The notes below the pieces were generated by a model. It worked only from the letters and a program-made list of their open reading frames with translations. It ran no database searches and was not told the DNA's origin. From Bacteriovoracaceae bacterium (GTDB taxonomy: Bacteria; Bdellovibrionota; UBA1018), in contig CANFJX010000004.1 of NCBI GenBank assembly GCA_947447665.1, forward strand, positions 105,843-169,842: 64,000 bases of DNA, read 5' to 3'. This document shows, in pieces, positions 63,051 through 64,000 of the stretch. The position numbers and the translations under genes are program-made. Numbering within the stretch: position 1 is the first letter of the stretch; each line of letters begins with the position of its first letter.

Positions 63051-63674
63051 ATGTTTTTTCCAATTCGTTCTACAAAAAAATTAAAAGGGGTTCCACCCCT
63101 TTCAATTGGCTCAGAAGGCTTTACTCTCGTTGAGCTCATGGTCTCAGTCGGCATCATCGGGGTCCTCGCAGCCGTTGCGATCCCTAACTACAATCGGTTC
63201 ACAGCCAAAGCCCGCCAGACTGAGGCAAAAGTCGGTCTCGGCGCTATCTATACTTCGGAGGTTGCCTATTTCGCCGACATCAGCGCGTATTCAGCCTGCC
63301 TTGGCAACATCGGAACTAACCTAGTGACGAAATACTACAATATAGGTTTTAATTCAGGAGGCGCTGCGGACGCCGCTCCTTTCTACAAGACCGCTTACCT
63401 AACTTCTCCAGGCGCCACCGCCGGTACCGCTTGCAGCGTAGGTACGAGCAGTATTAGTACTACACTTATTGCTTATAAGGCAACTACCTCGGCTGGTGCG
63501 CAGACGCTTGCAGCCTCTCCTTACGTCACCTTAGCCACCGCATTACCCTCTCGCACTGCATTTACCGCAGCCGCCGAAGGCCTCATCTCTAGTACCTCCA
63601 CCAACACTACCTCAGACGTCTGGACTGTAAACGAAACTAACGTCGTATTAAACACGACGCAATCGCTACAATAA
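63051..63674 (+). CDS. pilA: Type IV major pilin PilA
   Basis: This 207-residue prepilin has a 23-residue leader ending in Gly, then FTLVELMVSVGIIGVLAAVA with the required Glu5 of the mature protein. The leader is long compared with the usual 6-10 residues. The mature part has IPNYNRFTAKARQTEAK and a globular domain with two cysteines (YSACLG and GTACSV) that could form a disulfide. It is rich in Ala, Thr and Ser near the end. A GGGGG box precedes the ATG. PilD, encoded nearby, would process it. Confidence 0.95.
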   Translation: MFFPIRSTKKLKGVPPLSIGSEGFTLVELMVSVGIIGVLAAVAIPNYNRFTAKARQTEAKVGLGAIYTSEVAYFADISAYSACLGNIGTNLVTKYYNIGFNSGGAADAAPFYKTAYLTSPGATAGTACSVGTSSISTTLIAYKATTSAGAQTLAASPYVTLATALPSRTAFTAAAEGLISSTSTNTTSDVWTVNETNVVLNTTQSLQ

Positions 63675-63714
63675 TCGCTCGTCTCAGCGTATAGCGTAAT
63701 AAAATCTCATGCAT

Positions 63715-63741
63715 GACCCCGTCCTCAGTGGCGGGGTCTTT
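63715..63741 (+). terminator. Rho-independent terminator of pilA
   Basis: A 7-bp stem (GACCCCG at 63715-63721 with CGGGGTC at 63732-63738) with a 10-nt loop is followed by TTT and a mixed T-rich stretch. It lies about 40 bp after the pilA stop codon and before the convergent pilC fragment. Confidence 0.7.
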
Positions 63742-63766
63742 GCTTTGATTCGAGCAGGAAATCCGA

Positions 63767-64000
63767 TCACTCGCCTCCGCCGGCCATTTGGAAAATGGGG
63801 AGGTACATCGCAATCATGATCCCTCCGACGAGGCTGCCGAGAAATACGATAACGAAAGGCTCAATGGCCTTGCCGAGTCCTGCGGCCATGTCCTCGACGT
63901 CGGTCTCGTACATTTCGGCGACTTTATCGAGCATTTTATCCATATTTCCGGTTGATTCTCCAACGGAGATCATTTGAGCGGCCATGCGTGGAAAAATTGG
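63767..64000 (-). CDS. pilC: Type IV pilus inner-membrane platform protein PilC (C-terminal part)
   Basis: The reading frame is open to the window edge and covers the last 77 codons. The sequence PRMAAQMISVGESTGNMDKM, followed by an alpha-helical stretch and the final hydrophobic helix EPFVIVFLGSLVGGIMIAMY, is the well-known end of PilC/PulF proteins. Only the C-terminus is inside this window. It is convergent with pilA. Confidence 0.92.
   Translation of the reverse strand, partial: PIFPRMAAQMISVGESTGNMDKMLDKVAEMYETDVEDMAAGLGKAIEPFVIVFLGSLVGGIMIAMYLPIFQMAGGGE

Overview
The window comes from a Gram-negative, didermic bacterium with a type IV pilus, outer-membrane barrels, lipoproteins and a TamA/TamB pair. 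The pilus gene order (pilA, then a pilG-pilH-pilI ABC module, pilD and pilMNOPQ) resembles that of Myxococcus. Together with the PhaR-type regulator, the many TPR proteins and the secreted CFIATAA-type protein, it suggests a former deltaproteobacterium, most likely Bdellovibrionota-like. That placement is an inference from gene content and family resemblance. Most of the window is chromosomal core, packed into long minus-strand operons with short gaps or stop/start overlaps. I see no insertion sequence, prophage or CRISPR array.

Layout. 1-5004: an oligopeptide ABC importer operon (oppA-B-C-D-F, the last cut by the window edge). 5049-7639: a LolB-like lipoprotein and a large TPR protein. 8042-9273: a PhaR-type regulator and a beta-barrel protein on the plus strand. 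9283-12289: hslO (Hsp33) and groES-groEL, a chaperone cluster. 12669: tRNA-Phe. 12849-15450: a three-gene ABC-2 exporter. 15489-17545: a ParA/ParB locus with two copies of a 16-bp palindrome that may be its centromere or operator. 17494-20249: a basic-tailed membrane amidase (convergent with parB), an MscS channel and a PilZ protein. 20132-33208: a long minus-strand run of rpsB-tsf-frr-uppS-cdsA-rseP-tsaB-pssA-asd, two surface proteins, truA and tig. pyrH and dxr are missing from their usual places in this run. 33402-37152: a TonB-dependent receptor, ribD and an FAH-family enzyme. 37195-38646: a secreted protein with a RING-like motif and a parkin-like Rcat (RING2) cysteine motif. 38922-42319: a histidine kinase, an NtrC-type response regulator and a helical protein. 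42411-43337: rplM-rpsI. 43467-53782: tamA, tamB, a TPR protein, accC, accB and efp. 53814-64000: the type IV pilus locus.

How the genes work together. Three themes stand out. Envelope building is covered by phospholipid and undecaprenyl synthesis, RseP, the Tam pair, LolB-like and barrel proteins. Pilus assembly is covered by PilA, the PilC fragment, PilD, PilGHI and PilMNOPQ. Protein making and folding is covered by rpsB/tsf/frr, rplM/rpsI, efp, trigger factor, GroESL and Hsp33. The most unusual single gene is the RBR-like protein at 37195-38646. Its Rcat spacing equals that of eukaryotic RBR ubiquitin ligases, it has an export signal, and it ends in a lectin-fold-like domain; this would fit an effector aimed at a eukaryotic host or prey. 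Second is the parAB locus with its paired palindromes and the adjacent membrane amidase that carries a histone-H1-like cytoplasmic tail.
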